DNA of 64,000 nt, taken from assembly GCA_963834715.1 (NCBI GenBank), contig CAWIDE010000009.1:300227-364226 (forward strand), in the 5' to 3' direction. Within the stretch, counting starts at the first letter, position 1. Each line of letters starts with the position of its first letter. The translations under genes and the position numbers were made by a program. Source of the DNA: CAVSUZ01 sp963834715. Its GTDB lineage: Bacteria; Pseudomonadota; Alphaproteobacteria; Acetobacterales; Acetobacteraceae. The notes below the pieces were generated by a model. It did no database searches, was not told where the DNA came from, and saw only the letters and a list, made by a program, of their open reading frames with translations. Of the stretch, positions 52,057-62,261 are shown one piece after another.

Positions 52057-53824
52057 CTAGTTACTTTCCGGCGCAAAATTCGCTGTCCCGGTGGAAGGGC
52101 GGTGCGGCTTGAACGAGAACGTTGGGGTCTGCCCGGAACAGCTCGACAGGTCACCGCAAGGTGCTGCAGTCTTATGGCGTCAGAGGCCGATCAGACCTGC
52201 TGCCTGCCGATCGCGTGGCCGATATTGATCAAATTGTCGGCAATTACCCCGAGGCCGACCCAGCGCTTCATCCCGTCATCACCGCGATATCGACAACGGT
52301 TCAGGCCGTGCCGTCGCTTGCTCACGCTGATGCGCCCCTCGCACCCGGTGCGCCATCGCTGCCCGTTGCGGAACCAGCGCTTCTTCTGCTCACGTTTACG
52401 GCTCTTGTTGGAGCGATTGGGAATGCAGACCCGTTTGACACCTCTGGCGTGCGCTGCGATCTCGTTCTCGGTGGAATAAAAGCCGGCATCGGCGGCGACT
52501 AGCCTCGGTATGCGTCCCAGCTTCGCCTGGTGGGCGGCGATAGCAGGGATTAGCAGATCTGCATCATTGGGTCGCTGAGCATAGACCTCATAGTCGATGA
52601 CGATCTGATTCTCCGCTTCCTGTAGTTTCACCAGCTTGCCAAACTCGGTAGGTTTGCTGGCCTTGCCTTTGCGGATCACCTCGGTCGAAGGCTCGAACAA
52701 GCTGACGATTTTGTTTTCGCTCCGGGTGTCACCCAGGAGGATACGCGCCTTGGTCTGGCGCATGACCTGCTGCAGCCGCGGCACCATCGCGTCCAGCGCC
52801 TGGCGCTGACCTTCCAGCATGGCTTGCTGAACCATCCCTTTGCACCGCTTTACGCCCTCGCCGATCTCCGTGGAGAAGCGCTTCGCCTGTCCCACCACCC
52901 GACCGGCCACATCCAGCAATTTGCCGTAGGCCTGCTTCAGGTTGTCCCAACTCGGTGGCACTTTGCCGCGTGCAGCCCGAGCAATCTCCAGCATCCGCAA
53001 CTTTGCGCTCCGGCTCCGGTCGCGCAGCTTGGCGCCGACCGCGCCCGTCAGCCGACTGATCTTCTTCATGGTGCGGGTCAGTACGCGGACCCCGTCACCC
53101 AACAGGCTGCTGTCGGTGGGGTAGTGGATATTGCTTTCAACCACCGTGGTATCAACGCGCATTCTTCGCCCCTGCACAACATCTTTGGCGTGAGCGATTT
53201 GGATAATTCGTTGGTGGATCTGCGCGACGACCGCCGGCCCCAGCGCCACGCCCCAGCGGCCCATCGTCTTAGCATCCGGCATCTTGCCGCCACCGACGCG
53301 CGTGAAATCGCGGTACACCAGATTGGCGCGGACTTCACGCTCCAGCTCCTCATAGCTCCAGTTGCGCAGGTGTTTCAGGATCAGCAACCGGACGACTACC
53401 TCGGCTGGAAAACCCTGGCGGCCACGCCGGCAACTATTGGGGTGACGCTGTGACAGGGCGTGGTAGACCGTCGAGACGATTGCTTCGTCTTCCAGCGCCG
53501 CATCGACGTGCTTCATCCAGGTTTCATATAGATCCTCGACCTCTGCGGCAATCAATCCATCGCCGAAGCTGCGCTGCAGGCGCCTGGTCTTAATCACCTC
53601 GCTTGCCTCCGCGGTGAGATGCACTCGCCATCGATCAGCTGCGAGGTTTGCATCTCGTCGCCGCGTCGCGCCTAGCAGAAGCACTGATTCGATAGTTGCG
53701 TTTTTTATGCTTTTTCGATTCTTTCATGTCGCCGTTGATTCTGTACGCCCATGCAGCTTGCGGGACGTCAAAGAGGCGCCGTTAGCCCAAAATCACCAGG
53801 TATTTTGCGCCGGAAAGTAGTTAG
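52057..53824 (-). mobile_element. ISNCY-like insertion sequence, ~1768 bp
   Basis: Both ends carry ACTTTCCGGCGCAAAAT in inverted orientation (left at 52062-52078, right on the minus strand at about 53803-53819), extending outward as CTAGTT and CTAACT. They enclose a single transposase gene. No direct target repeat is obvious in the immediate 30 bp of either flank. Confidence 0.8.
52191..53684 (-). CDS. ISNCY-family transposase
   Basis: A 497-residue transposase. The N-terminal part (AALEDEAIVSTVYHALSQRH, FPAEVVVRLLILKHLRNWSY) and MRVDTTVVESNIHYPTDSSL with the first catalytic Asp, followed by a long helical insertion and a late VAADAGFYSTENE block, fit the ISNCY group. The GTG around 53597 may be the real start; the longer frame begins at 53684. 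The frame is intact, so transposition is possible. Confidence 0.8.
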   Translation of the reverse strand: MLLLGATRRRDANLAADRWRVHLTAEASEVIKTRRLQRSFGDGLIAAEVEDLYETWMKHVDAALEDEAIVSTVYHALSQRHPNSCRRGRQGFPAEVVVRLLILKHLRNWSYEELEREVRANLVYRDFTRVGGGKMPDAKTMGRWGVALGPAVVAQIHQRIIQIAHAKDVVQGRRMRVDTTVVESNIHYPTDSSLLGDGVRVLTRTMKKISRLTGAVGAKLRDRSRSAKLRMLEIARAARGKVPPSWDNLKQAYGKLLDVAGRVVGQAKRFSTEIGEGVKRCKGMVQQAMLEGQRQALDAMVPRLQQVMRQTKARILLGDTRSENKIVSLFEPSTEVIRKGKASKPTEFGKLVKLQEAENQIVIDYEVYAQRPNDADLLIPAIAAHQAKLGRIPRLVAADAGFYSTENEIAAHARGVKRVCIPNRSNKSRKREQKKRWFRNGQRWRTGCEGRISVSKRRHGLNRCRYRGDDGMKRWVGLGVIADNLINIGHAIGRQQV

Positions 53825-53843
53825 GTCGGCCGGTGACATCCGC

Positions 53844-55076
53844 ATGATTACGTTTGCGCTGCACGGGTACGAGGGCGTGGATCCCGCGCAAGAGTTCGGT
53901 CCGCTGAAGGCCGAGTTCGAAAGGCGCGGCGTCCCATGCACCATCATCCGCTCGCCGCGCACCAAAACGAAAACACCGAACCAGGATCGCGCCAGGATAA
54001 TGGTCGACGCACTGCACAACGTTGCAAGCGATGTTGCGCTGATCGGGATTTCCAACCAAGGCTTGTTCATGCCGCTTGTCGCGGCCATCCGGCCGATAAA
54101 GCGCATCGTGTTCATCAACGGAGCCATTCCCCGCCCCGGCAAATCCTTTTGGCAAACCGCCAGGGAGGACGGAGCGTTCGCCTCGCTTCCAGTGCGTGTC
54201 ATCGCATGGCTAAGCCCAGGCATGCACGAGGTTTGTCCGCTCGACGAATTACCGAAGCTGGAATACGTCTATATAGCGGCCGAGCATGACGAAGCGATCC
54301 GCCCGGAATGGGAGCAAGATGCGGCGCGGAAATATCTCGGTGTGGAGCCCGTCATCATTCCGAGAGCCGGTCACGCTGACATCGTCCTAGTAGGCTACGT
54401 GAGCCAGGTCGTCGATGCTGCGCTGCTTGAACATCAAGACAAGCCACGGCCAGCCCGCGCCTCATCGCCCAGAAAACGGCAAAGTTTCGGGCAAGGATTG
54501 GCGAGTTTTGTCATCAGCCATTTCGCCCCGCTTCTGGTTTATTTCGCTTCCCGCCCGTATGTGGCCAATGACACGGAGGCTCTCGCCGTGGCATGGTCTG
54601 TTCCGCTGGCATGGACGCTGGGGGCCTCAATATGGAGACGGCGCCTCGATCTGCTCGGGCTTGCCGGTGTCTTCGTCTATGGCGTTGCGCTTTCTGTCTC
54701 CGTCTTCTTTGGCGCAGGAGCCTTGCCGTTGAAGCTGCACCGTGCGGTGATTGCGGGCGCGGTCGGCTTCGCCTGTCTTATCTCAGTCGCGATCGGCCGG
54801 CCCCTGTTCTTGTTGTTGGCGCAACGCTCGGCCAGGCTCGCGGCAGGCGCCATGCCTGGCGCCGGAACGGCTATCGCGCGTTCGCGCACCGCCACGACGC
54901 TGAAGTTTCTGACGCTCATCATCGGCATCGCTTGCCTGGCAAATGCGGCGCTGCAAACCACGCTCGCCCTGACCCTTTCTACGGCCCAGTTCCTCATCGC
55001 GACGACGGCGATACGTGTCGCAGCGGTTATCGGCATTATCTCGGGTGTCGCCCTGTACCTGCGATTCCGGAGATAA
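53844..55076 (+). CDS. Alpha/beta-hydrolase-like domain fused to a multi-span membrane domain
   Basis: A 410-residue protein from ATG 53844, just outside the ISNCY right end. Residues 1-205 resemble an alpha/beta hydrolase (ITFALHGYEG start, nucleophile elbow VALIGISNQGLFMPL, acid/base region ending PRAGHADIVLVGY), although the elbow is GISNQG rather than GxSxG. Residues ~225-400 give five or six membrane spans (FVISHFAPLLVYFASRP, GVFVYGVALSVSVFFG) similar to the VC0807-type membrane family. The fusion is unusual; its role is unknown. The IS next to it may have replaced its promoter. Confidence 0.65.
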   Translation: MITFALHGYEGVDPAQEFGPLKAEFERRGVPCTIIRSPRTKTKTPNQDRARIMVDALHNVASDVALIGISNQGLFMPLVAAIRPIKRIVFINGAIPRPGKSFWQTAREDGAFASLPVRVIAWLSPGMHEVCPLDELPKLEYVYIAAEHDEAIRPEWEQDAARKYLGVEPVIIPRAGHADIVLVGYVSQVVDAALLEHQDKPRPARASSPRKRQSFGQGLASFVISHFAPLLVYFASRPYVANDTEALAVAWSVPLAWTLGASIWRRRLDLLGLAGVFVYGVALSVSVFFGAGALPLKLHRAVIAGAVGFACLISVAIGRPLFLLLAQRSARLAAGAMPGAGTAIARSRTATTLKFLTLIIGIACLANAALQTTLALTLSTAQFLIATTAIRVAAVIGIISGVALYLRFRR

Positions 55077-55149
55077 GGGTCGGAGCGGCGCACGGCACGG
55101 TGCCGTGCCCGGGCGCTTTGGGTTCCCCAAAACCGGCGATCTGTGCTTC

Positions 55150-55385
55150 CTGGCGCGTCCACTCCGACGTCACCAACATGATGGTCGGGGGCGTCGCCGC
55201 CCGCTCCTGCAGATGCTCCACCCCGCCGTCCTCGCCGGCGTTTGGTATCATTCGAACTTCCGCACCGATATGCCGAGCCGTCTGCGTCAGGCGCTCACTG
55301 TTCACGCCGCCGTGGACTTGCTGCCCAATGGGCACGCCACATACATGCCCTCCCTACCCGCTGCTCGGGATCCCCCTCGCCCGGT
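55150..55385 (+). pseudogene. DUF2236 (MpaB-like oxygenase) remnant with the middle deleted
   Basis: Nucleotide-level similarity to the intact gene at 61.1 kb: the part for WRVHSDVTTMMVGG through NFRTDMPGRLR is followed at once by that for QALTVHAAVDLLP, so about 140 codons (residues ~101-240) are missing at a sharp junction near 55288. The end is also diverged. The gene has no start or stop of its own. Confidence 0.85.
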
Positions 55386-57108
55386 GAAACAGCTAATGCC
55401 CGCCCAGACGAACGAATGCTCTGGTGGTCCATGGCCGAAGTAGGCGTCGGGGGGCGGCCCCTCGCATCAGGCCGAGATGAGCTCGGACGACGGCGCGAAC
55501 TGGCCGGCCAGGAATTTCTCTCTCGTGATATCGATCGATTGGGGCCGGGCGAGCAAATAACCCTGCACTGCGGTGCATCCGGCTTCGCGCACGAGCCGTA
55601 GTTGCTCCTGCGTCTCCACACCTTCGGCGACCGTGGTCATGCCGAGTTTGCTCGCGAGGCTTGCGAGCGAGCTGACGATAGCGGCGCAGTCTGCCCGGGT
55701 CTCCATTTCGCTGACGAACAGCCGATCGATCTTGAGCTTATCGAACGGAAAGCTGCGTAGATGGCTGAGCGAAGAGTAGCCGGTCCCGAAATCATCAAGT
55801 GCGATGCTTAGGCCCAACCCGTGAAGCCTTACCAAAAGATCCATGTTCGCCACGCTATTGCTGAGCAGCGCGGACTCGGTGATCTCGAGCTCTAACCGCG
55901 CAGGGCAAAGGCCGAAGTCGGACAGGACATTTTCGACATGTTCGACAATCGCACAGTCCATCAACTGGACTGGGGAGAGATTAACCGCCACCGTCAGATA
56001 TTCAGGCAAATCCGCCATGTCCGCGCACGCCCGGCGCAATGTCCATCTACCGATCGCGTTAATGATGCCGAGTTCTTCCGCCCAGGGAATAAACTGCGCC
56101 AACGAGACGAGGCCGCGTGTAGGGTGGCACCAACGAAGTAGGGCCTCGAAGCCGCAGAGCCGTCCGTCATCGAGCGCGAAAAACGGTTGGTAGACAAGCT
56201 GGAACTCCTCACGCTCGAGAGCCAGGCGCAGATCGGTCTCAATGGCTAAGCGAGCATTCAGCTTTTGCTCCATTGTATCGGCGAAGATGGCGTAGGTACG
56301 CCGTCCGGTAGCCTTCGCCTGGTAGAGTGCCATATCAGCACGCTTGAGCAGCATGTCGCAGTCAGCGCCGCGCTCGGGAGCGATCGCGATGCCGATGCTG
56401 ACCCCCACCTCGACGGGTCGTCCACAGAGGTCGTACGGGGCGCTCAGGCTGTCGATCACCCGCTTGGCAACCTCTGTCGCGGCATCTGGTAGATCGGTGC
56501 TGATGAGGCCGATCGCGAACTCGTCCCCCCCAAGGCGAGCGACCATATCGGCCTCCCTCAGGCAGTTCCTCAACCGTTTAGCTGCAGCCTGGAGCAGCGC
56601 GTCGCCTGCGAGGTGCCCGAGAGTGTCGTTAACGTATTTGAATTTGTCGAGATCAAGATACAAAAGCGCCACGGAGGAGCCGGCCTCGCTCATCTGGTGC
56701 AGTGCATCCTCCATACGTGAGCGAAACAACACACGGTTGGGCAGCTCCGTCAGCGCATCATGGTGGGCCACGAAGCGGATCCGGCCCTCCGCACGCTCCT
56801 GCTCAGTTACGTCCTCGTAGGTGGCGACCCAACCACCGTCTAGCAGCGGTCGCTGAGCGATCGACAGCACGAGATCATCTCCATCGAAGGCGCGAAACGT
56901 GCCGGCGCCGCCCACCCTGTCTGCGATCTGCTGCTGCCGCGTGAAGATTTGGGCTAGGGCTGTGCGGCTGACGCGGCTACTGCGTTCGAGCACTCTAAGC
57001 AGGGCGATCGTCGAGGTGCCGGGAATGGCATAGCACGCATCAAGCTTAAAGATCTCCAAGAACCGACGGTTACAGACGATCAGGCGCTGGTCGGAATCGA
57101 CCATTAAT

Positions 57109-59040
57109 CCGAACTTCCTAGCCTCGAGACACGCAAGTTACTGAAGCATCTATACATTCTGTCTCGCGACCTGTGGATTACTGGCTACAGTTGACGCCGA
57201 GGAGATTGAATGCCTTCTGCTGCAGCGGTGTTGGCCTTGTGACGACGGTAAGGCGATAGTCCGGTGTGATCGCGGTGGTGATGGTGTTGCGCACTACGGT
57301 TGCCAGATCGCCGAGCAATGAACGGAAGCTATGCACCGGCAGGCCGTCCGTGGTGAGCCCTGTGGTCTGCTTGGCGATGGCAGCCGGGGAACGTTGCGCT
57401 TCCGACACTACGCTGTCTCGCAAGGCTTCGGCCGCTTCCCTATCGGCGTCATCGAACAGCATTGGCGCCAGGCAGGTCCGCATATGCCATTCGAGGTAGT
57501 AGGCTAACATGCACAGGAAGACGTGGGCCCGCACGCGGTCTGCCAGCCAATGATGGACAGGCCTGATCTGCAGATCGACGGTTTTGATGCAGCGAAAGGC
57601 CCGCTCCACAAGCGCAAGCGACTTGTAGCTTCGCACGGTCGTGGTGTCATCGAGCGCGCTTTCCGGCAGGCTGGTGCGCACGACATAGACGCCATCGGTT
57701 GCTGCTTCAGCGACGATCTCGGCGGTCTTGCGGGCGAAGCTGAAGACGGTATCGGTGATCTCGATGACAAAATGCTTGCCTACCTTGTGCTTGTTGATCA
57801 CCGCGCCAACCGCGAGTGCGATCCGCGCAGCGCCCCGGAGGGGATTGCGCTTGCGAGCGACCGCGATCTGGATACGGGAGAGGTCACGTTCGGTGGCGGC
57901 CAGCAGATCCTCCCGCTTGCGGGCGCGCTCGACGGCGAGATCGGGATTACGGCAAACGATCAGGCGCTCACCCGGAAATTCGGGCGCCGTGATACTGGCC
58001 AAGTCGCGCTGATCGAACAGCGAGAGTTGCAAAGCGCCGGTTTCCATCAACGCCTTGATCGCCGGCGCGCGCAGTGCCGTGATCCAGTCGAAGCCTGCCG
58101 ATTTAACGTCATTGGTGATGCGTGCTTGGGTGATCATGCCACGGTCACCGACCATGACCACGTGGTCGAGATGGAACCGCCGCTTCAGCTTTTCGATCTG
58201 ATTGGCAAGCGTAATCGGATCGGCGGTATCGCCCTCAAACACCTCGATGGCGATAGGACAGCCATCGGGAGCGCAGAGTAGGCCGTATATGATTTGCAGC
58301 GTGCCCTTCTTGCCGTCGCGGCTGTAGCCACGCTGGGCGAGCGGGCAGCAGCGGCCTTCCATGTAGCTTGACGAGACATCATATAACACCAGTGTGCCAT
58401 CGCTGAGATGGCGCTTGGCTAAGGCTGTCTCGATGGCAGGCTGGCGTTCCAGCAGCCAGTCCAGTGCGGCATAGAGTTCGTCCTCGTCGACCTCACCGAG
58501 GCCAAGCATTTCGCCAAGGCTCGATGCAGCCGTGGCGGAGGAAAGTGCACGAGCGGTGGCGAGCTTGGATGCCGGCTCGATAATGCGCCCGATCATCAGC
58601 GCGAGGGCAAGATCACGGTATCGCTCGCGATCGCCGAGCATCCGATCAAGCCCTATCTTGCGGGCAGTCCCGAGCGCTGCTGCAACGTGCCCGTGCGGCA
58701 GACTGCGGGTGATGGTGAACGCATCCCGCTCGGCCGGAATGACAACGCCGCCTTTGAGAACACCGCGCAGGCCTTCAACGTGCTCGGCGGGCCAATCGGA
58801 GAGGTTGCAGATCGTGCGCTTACGGACCTTGCCATCCTGGCGGTAACTCTCGCGCAGCAGAATGGCGGGAGGCGAGTTCCGATTCGGAACAGCTTCGATA
58901 TACATGGCAACGCATTGGCACAACACCGCCGCGAGTACAAGTCCAAATTTCCGGATTACATGGCTACGTTTGGGACCAGTCTCGTGCTTCTGTCCCTACT
59001 GTTCCTGCCACTTCACACTCTCCGAAAGAAGGAAGTTCGG
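57109..59040 (-). mobile_element. IS1634-family insertion sequence, 1932 bp, with ATTAAT target duplication
   Basis: Left end CCGAACTTCCT (57109 on) and right end, reverse-complemented, CCGAACTTCCT (59040 back) are 11-bp perfect terminal inverted repeats. ATTAAT flanks both (57103-57108 and 59041-59046), a 6-bp direct repeat in the expected size range for the family. One complete transposase frame lies inside. Confidence 0.93.
57178..58905 (-). CDS. IS1634-family transposase (IS4-like DDE)
   Basis: A 575-residue transposase from ATG 58905 (YIEAVPNRNSPPAILLRES, the conserved start of the family). The catalytic triad region includes LVLYDVSSSYMEGRCCPLAQ, VVMVGDRGMITQ, and LALVERAFRCIKTVDLQIRP, the last containing the Glu of the Y-(2)-R-(3)-E-(6)-K-type motif. 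No frame breaks are seen, so it appears active. Confidence 0.9.
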   Translation of the reverse strand: MYIEAVPNRNSPPAILLRESYRQDGKVRKRTICNLSDWPAEHVEGLRGVLKGGVVIPAERDAFTITRSLPHGHVAAALGTARKIGLDRMLGDRERYRDLALALMIGRIIEPASKLATARALSSATAASSLGEMLGLGEVDEDELYAALDWLLERQPAIETALAKRHLSDGTLVLYDVSSSYMEGRCCPLAQRGYSRDGKKGTLQIIYGLLCAPDGCPIAIEVFEGDTADPITLANQIEKLKRRFHLDHVVMVGDRGMITQARITNDVKSAGFDWITALRAPAIKALMETGALQLSLFDQRDLASITAPEFPGERLIVCRNPDLAVERARKREDLLAATERDLSRIQIAVARKRNPLRGAARIALAVGAVINKHKVGKHFVIEITDTVFSFARKTAEIVAEAATDGVYVVRTSLPESALDDTTTVRSYKSLALVERAFRCIKTVDLQIRPVHHWLADRVRAHVFLCMLAYYLEWHMRTCLAPMLFDDADREAAEALRDSVVSEAQRSPAAIAKQTTGLTTDGLPVHSFRSLLGDLATVVRNTITTAITPDYRLTVVTRPTPLQQKAFNLLGVNCSQ

Positions 59041-60326
59041 ATTAATAGCCCCTGCGACATGTTGTTAAGCGCGGCCGTGAATAGCACGTTCTGGGTGCGG
59101 ATCGCCTGATCGCGCTCGGTGAGCGCTGCGTTTTTGCGCCTGGAGCTCGGACAGCATCTCACGCACCCGCTGGTTCGCCTCCTCAAGCTCTGCTTGGGCG
59201 CGCTTCACGGCGGTGATATCGGTACGAATACCGACGATGCCCCCGCTTGGGGAATGCCGCTCGCTGATCAGTATCCATCTGCCGTCCGGGAACAGGTGCT
59301 CCAATGTACCGTCATTCCCGCGATGCCAGGCCACCATCTCCTGCACAAACGCCTCAATGTCGTCGCCCGCCTGTGGGTACTGTCCGCACCTGGCGCCCTC
59401 GCGAATGATGTCCTCAAACCTGGCGCCTGGGTTAATGAACGGCGCGCTGGCAGAATAGATTTCGCGGTACTGATGATTGCAGGCGAAGAGTCGGTCTTCA
59501 GCGTCCCACATCACAAAGCCGTCTGACATCGCGTCGATCGCGTCATCCAGCATATCACGCGACTTCTTGCGCTCGTCCAGCTCGCGCGTGTGCCGCGTCA
59601 GTGCGTGCTGCAGTCGCAACCTCTCACCAAAGTTGCGGCTCGCAACCCAGCTGGTTACCAGCAACGCGGTGACAAAGACAACAATCATTGCCGCCGCGAC
59701 CGCGTGATGTCCCCCACCATCGAGTCCGAAGCGGACTGCCAGCGGAAGGGAAGCGGGCACTATGAAGCAGGCAGCCGTCGGCCAATACGGGTAATGGATC
59801 GAGGCGGCACCTGCCGACATGCCGCCAATAACAAAAACCCAAAATAGCTGGTATTCGTCGGCACTAGGCAGCAACAGCACGGAACCCGCGCCCCAGGCCA
59901 GACCTGCGGCAAACGCGCCGCACGCGTGAGCGCTGGACCAAAATCGATAGTGATTAACAAGCTGTCCATGGTGACGATATGACCACCACAGGCAGAGTCG
60001 AACAGCCGCGATAATGATGGTCAATCCCAGCCATGTATAGATATCCCGCTTTGGCTCGGTGACTTTGAGCAACACCGCCATGAGCGTGGCGTTCACTATG
60101 GTCACCAGCGCAGCGGCAGGGATCTGCTGCAGCGCGCTCCGCAGCCGCACGGAGCGGACGCTCACCTCGATTTGCGGAGTTCGGGCGTTGGTGGGCCAAC
60201 TCATTGGCGAACGGCCTCTGGCAATAGCGGTATCGATGTAATGAACCCCCTCCGTCTACGAGAAGCACGTCGATGGAGGACGACATCAAAATCCTCCGCT
60301 AGCAGGTATCGCCCAGTTATTTCTTA

Positions 60327-60458
60327 TTAAAGGCATGTATCGCTAGCCACCTCGTTTAGCTCATCCATGAGAAGGCCTGCAACATTAAACTCATCTTCCA
60401 CAAGCAACACACGCAACGGTTGTTCGAGTGTAGGCGCTTTTTCTGTCAAATGTCTCAC
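60327..60458 (-). pseudogene. Response-regulator receiver remnant
   Basis: A GTG at 60458 begins 43 codons, including LRVLLVEDEFNVAGLLMDEL, the first strand and helix of a receiver domain with its acidic pair (EDE). The frame ends after NEVASDTCL, before the phosphoacceptor Asp and remaining strands. It is upstream of the sensor GGDEF/EAL gene on the same strand, so it may be the residue of a partner regulator. No function is expected. Confidence 0.5.
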
Positions 60459-60459
60459 C

Positions 60460-61089
60460 GTCATTCAGATCCGACGAATTGCGGGCGCAGCAGTCGCAGG
60501 ATACTGGCGGGGCCGGCTGTGTGATGAGCCGCTATTTGCCGCAGTTCATGAAACGATACGATTTTGCCCTACGGATTCTCGCAGTAGCTTCCTCAGTACA
60601 CGGCGCGAACTCCGGCCACCTCAGTGCCCAATCACTCGATCTGGTGGACTGATTGGGCCAAGATCCCGCGGATCCGTATCATGATCATGTTCTTTACGTC
60701 ATCCGCCCAACTCTACCAACTCTTGATCGCGACCGGACCACTCATGCCTGTACCGCTCTTTGCCGGGGCGGCATGGAAGAGTCGGATCGATGTTCTACGG
60801 GAAGGGAAGGCAACAGTCCTGAACGCAGTCACGGGCCTGGGAGGCTCACTTCGCGACCAGTTGCAAACTGAGGAGCTCGCCCTGGCAGATGTTGCGGACC
60901 GTCTGCGCGGTCTGGTCATTGCGGGACCCCCGGAAGGGGCCCCCGGGCAATTTCGCCCGGGTTCGCCCGCCGGGCAACCCACACCCTTGTTGCGTAAAGC
61001 GGAGCAATGAGTAATGCTTGGCCGGACTTGATACGGGATCGCGGGCAATCGCGCGAGACGCCAGGACGACCAGTTAGCACAAACTTGTG
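60460..61089. other. Mostly unassigned stretch with one doubtful frame
   Basis: A plus-strand frame at 60624-61010 could encode 128 residues (GAAWKSRIDVLREGKATVLN, ADVADRLRGLVIAGPPEG) but has no recognised family, and its end runs through a dispersed palindrome (TCATTGCGGGACC...GGGCAATTTC at 60917-60955). No other gene is supported. It is listed as a weak candidate only. Confidence 0.35.
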
Positions 61090-61956
61090 ATGGCCAGCCC
61101 AACCGCACTCTCCCACCACGACCCGCCGCTTATGCGGATGGTCAAACATGCCATCACCCGCCAGGTGGTTGCGACGTTCAACGACCGCGCTAAAGGCGAA
61201 ACCCCGGTGCGCCGCCGGCCCGACGGGCTCTTCGGTCCCCGCTCCGTCGCCTGGCGCGTCCATTCCGATGTCACCACTATGATGGTGGGTGGCGTCGCCG
61301 CCCTGCTCCTGCAGATGCTCCACCCCGCCGTCCTCGCCGGCGTTTGGTATCATTCGAATTTCCGCACCGATATGCCGGGCCGTCTGCGCCGCACTGCACG
61401 GTTCATCGCATTGACCACTTACGCCGGCCGCGAGGAAGCCGAAGCCGCCATCGCCCGGGTCCGCCGCATCCATGATCGCGTCCGCGGCACTCTCCCTGAT
61501 GGACGCCCCTATTCAGCCAACGATCCCGCGGCTCTCGCCTGGGTCCATGTTACAGAAGCAAGCAGTTTCCTTGCCGCCTGGGTGCGTTACGCCGAGCCCG
61601 ATATGACCGCTGCCGACCAGGACCGCTACTTCGCCGAGATGGCTACAATCGCAACCAAGCTAGGCGCCGATCCCGTACCGCACAACAGCCGCGACGCTCA
61701 CCGCATCATTCAGGCCTTCCGCCACGAACTCCTTTGCGATATCCGCACCCAGGAGATGGCCCGGTTTCTGCTCTCCCGCCCGGCCGCCCACCCTCTCGCC
61801 CAACCTGCCCAGGCGCTGACCGTTCATGCCGCCGTGGACCTGCTTCCCCCGTGGGCGCGGCGGATGCATGGCCTGCCCAATCCGCTGTTCGCGATTCCCC
61901 TCGTTCGTGCCGGTACGTTTGGGCTTGCCCAGGCGGTCCGGTGGGCGTTCGCCTGA
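61090..61956 (+). CDS. Oxygenase MpaB family protein (DUF2236)
   Basis: A 288-residue protein of the DUF2236/MpaB family: GLFGPRSVAWRVHSDVTT, the highly conserved LLLQMLHPAVLAGVWYHS and FRTDMPGRL, then AALAWVHVTEASSFLAAW with the His of the probable haem or metal site, and DQDRYFAEMATIATKLGA. Members include haem-dependent oxygenases such as the latex-clearing-protein-related Lcp, although most remain unassigned. ATG 61090 is used; a GTG precedes it. Two remnants of related copies lie at 55.2 and 62.8 kb. Confidence 0.85.
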   Translation: MASPTALSHHDPPLMRMVKHAITRQVVATFNDRAKGETPVRRRPDGLFGPRSVAWRVHSDVTTMMVGGVAALLLQMLHPAVLAGVWYHSNFRTDMPGRLRRTARFIALTTYAGREEAEAAIARVRRIHDRVRGTLPDGRPYSANDPAALAWVHVTEASSFLAAWVRYAEPDMTAADQDRYFAEMATIATKLGADPVPHNSRDAHRIIQAFRHELLCDIRTQEMARFLLSRPAAHPLAQPAQALTVHAAVDLLPPWARRMHGLPNPLFAIPLVRAGTFGLAQAVRWAFA

Positions 61957-62009
61957 CAGACGCTCCTTGAATCTATTTCTGGTCGAATGGGACAGGAAAG
62001 AGATCTTAG

Positions 62010-62255
62010 ATGTCAACATGGCCAGTTCAGGACGCAAAGACGCATCTCAGTGAGGTAATCGAACGCGCCCGCACCGAAGGGCCATAGACCCTTACCCGTC
62101 ACGGCAAGGAACGCGCGGTACTGCTATCGATCGAGGACTATCGCGCCCTGGCAGCACAGAAGCCGGACTTTAAAGTTTGGTTGCTTGGCGGCCCTAAGGT
62201 CGATGATTTCCTCATCGAGCGCGATCGCGATCCAGGCCGCGACGTCGATCTCTAA
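62010..62255 (+). pseudogene. Phd/YefM-type antitoxin with an amber stop at codon 26
   Basis: ATG 62010 starts STWPVQDAKTHLSEVIERAR, the Phd/YefM N terminus, then TAG at 62085-62087 sits where the family has Gln in GPQTLTRHGKE. In the same frame the rest continues TLTRHGKERAVLLSIEDYRA and FLIERDRDPGRDVDL to TAA at 62253. The toxin-binding C terminus follows the stop. CAG to TAG is a single C-to-T change. The toxin gene 6 bp downstream is intact. Confidence 0.85.
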
Positions 62256-62261
62256 TCTACG

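Larger units (their letters stand above)
55467..60204 (-). pseudogene. Membrane-PAS-PAS-GGDEF-EAL protein interrupted by an IS1634-family element
   Basis: The N-terminal part (60204-59041) has five or six membrane spans (LVTIVNATLMAVLLKV onward), then a PAS_7 domain (DAMSDGFVMWDAEDRLFACN). The C-terminal part (57108-55467) begins inside a second PAS (LMVDSDQRLIVCNRRFLEIF), then GGDEF (VARLGGDEFAIGL, with READ as I-site five residues ahead) and EAL (GFEALLRWCHPTRG, LDDFGTGYSSLSHLRSF). Removing the IS and one ATTAAT restores NNMSQGLLMVDSDQR. One more frame error in an A run near 59132 separates AQK from AALTERDQAIRTQ. The C-terminal part may still be expressed. Confidence 0.9.

Noticed and set aside
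60624..61010. 128-codon hypothetical gene
   Set aside because: No family recognised and its end crosses a dispersed repeat; kept only as a note for the interval.
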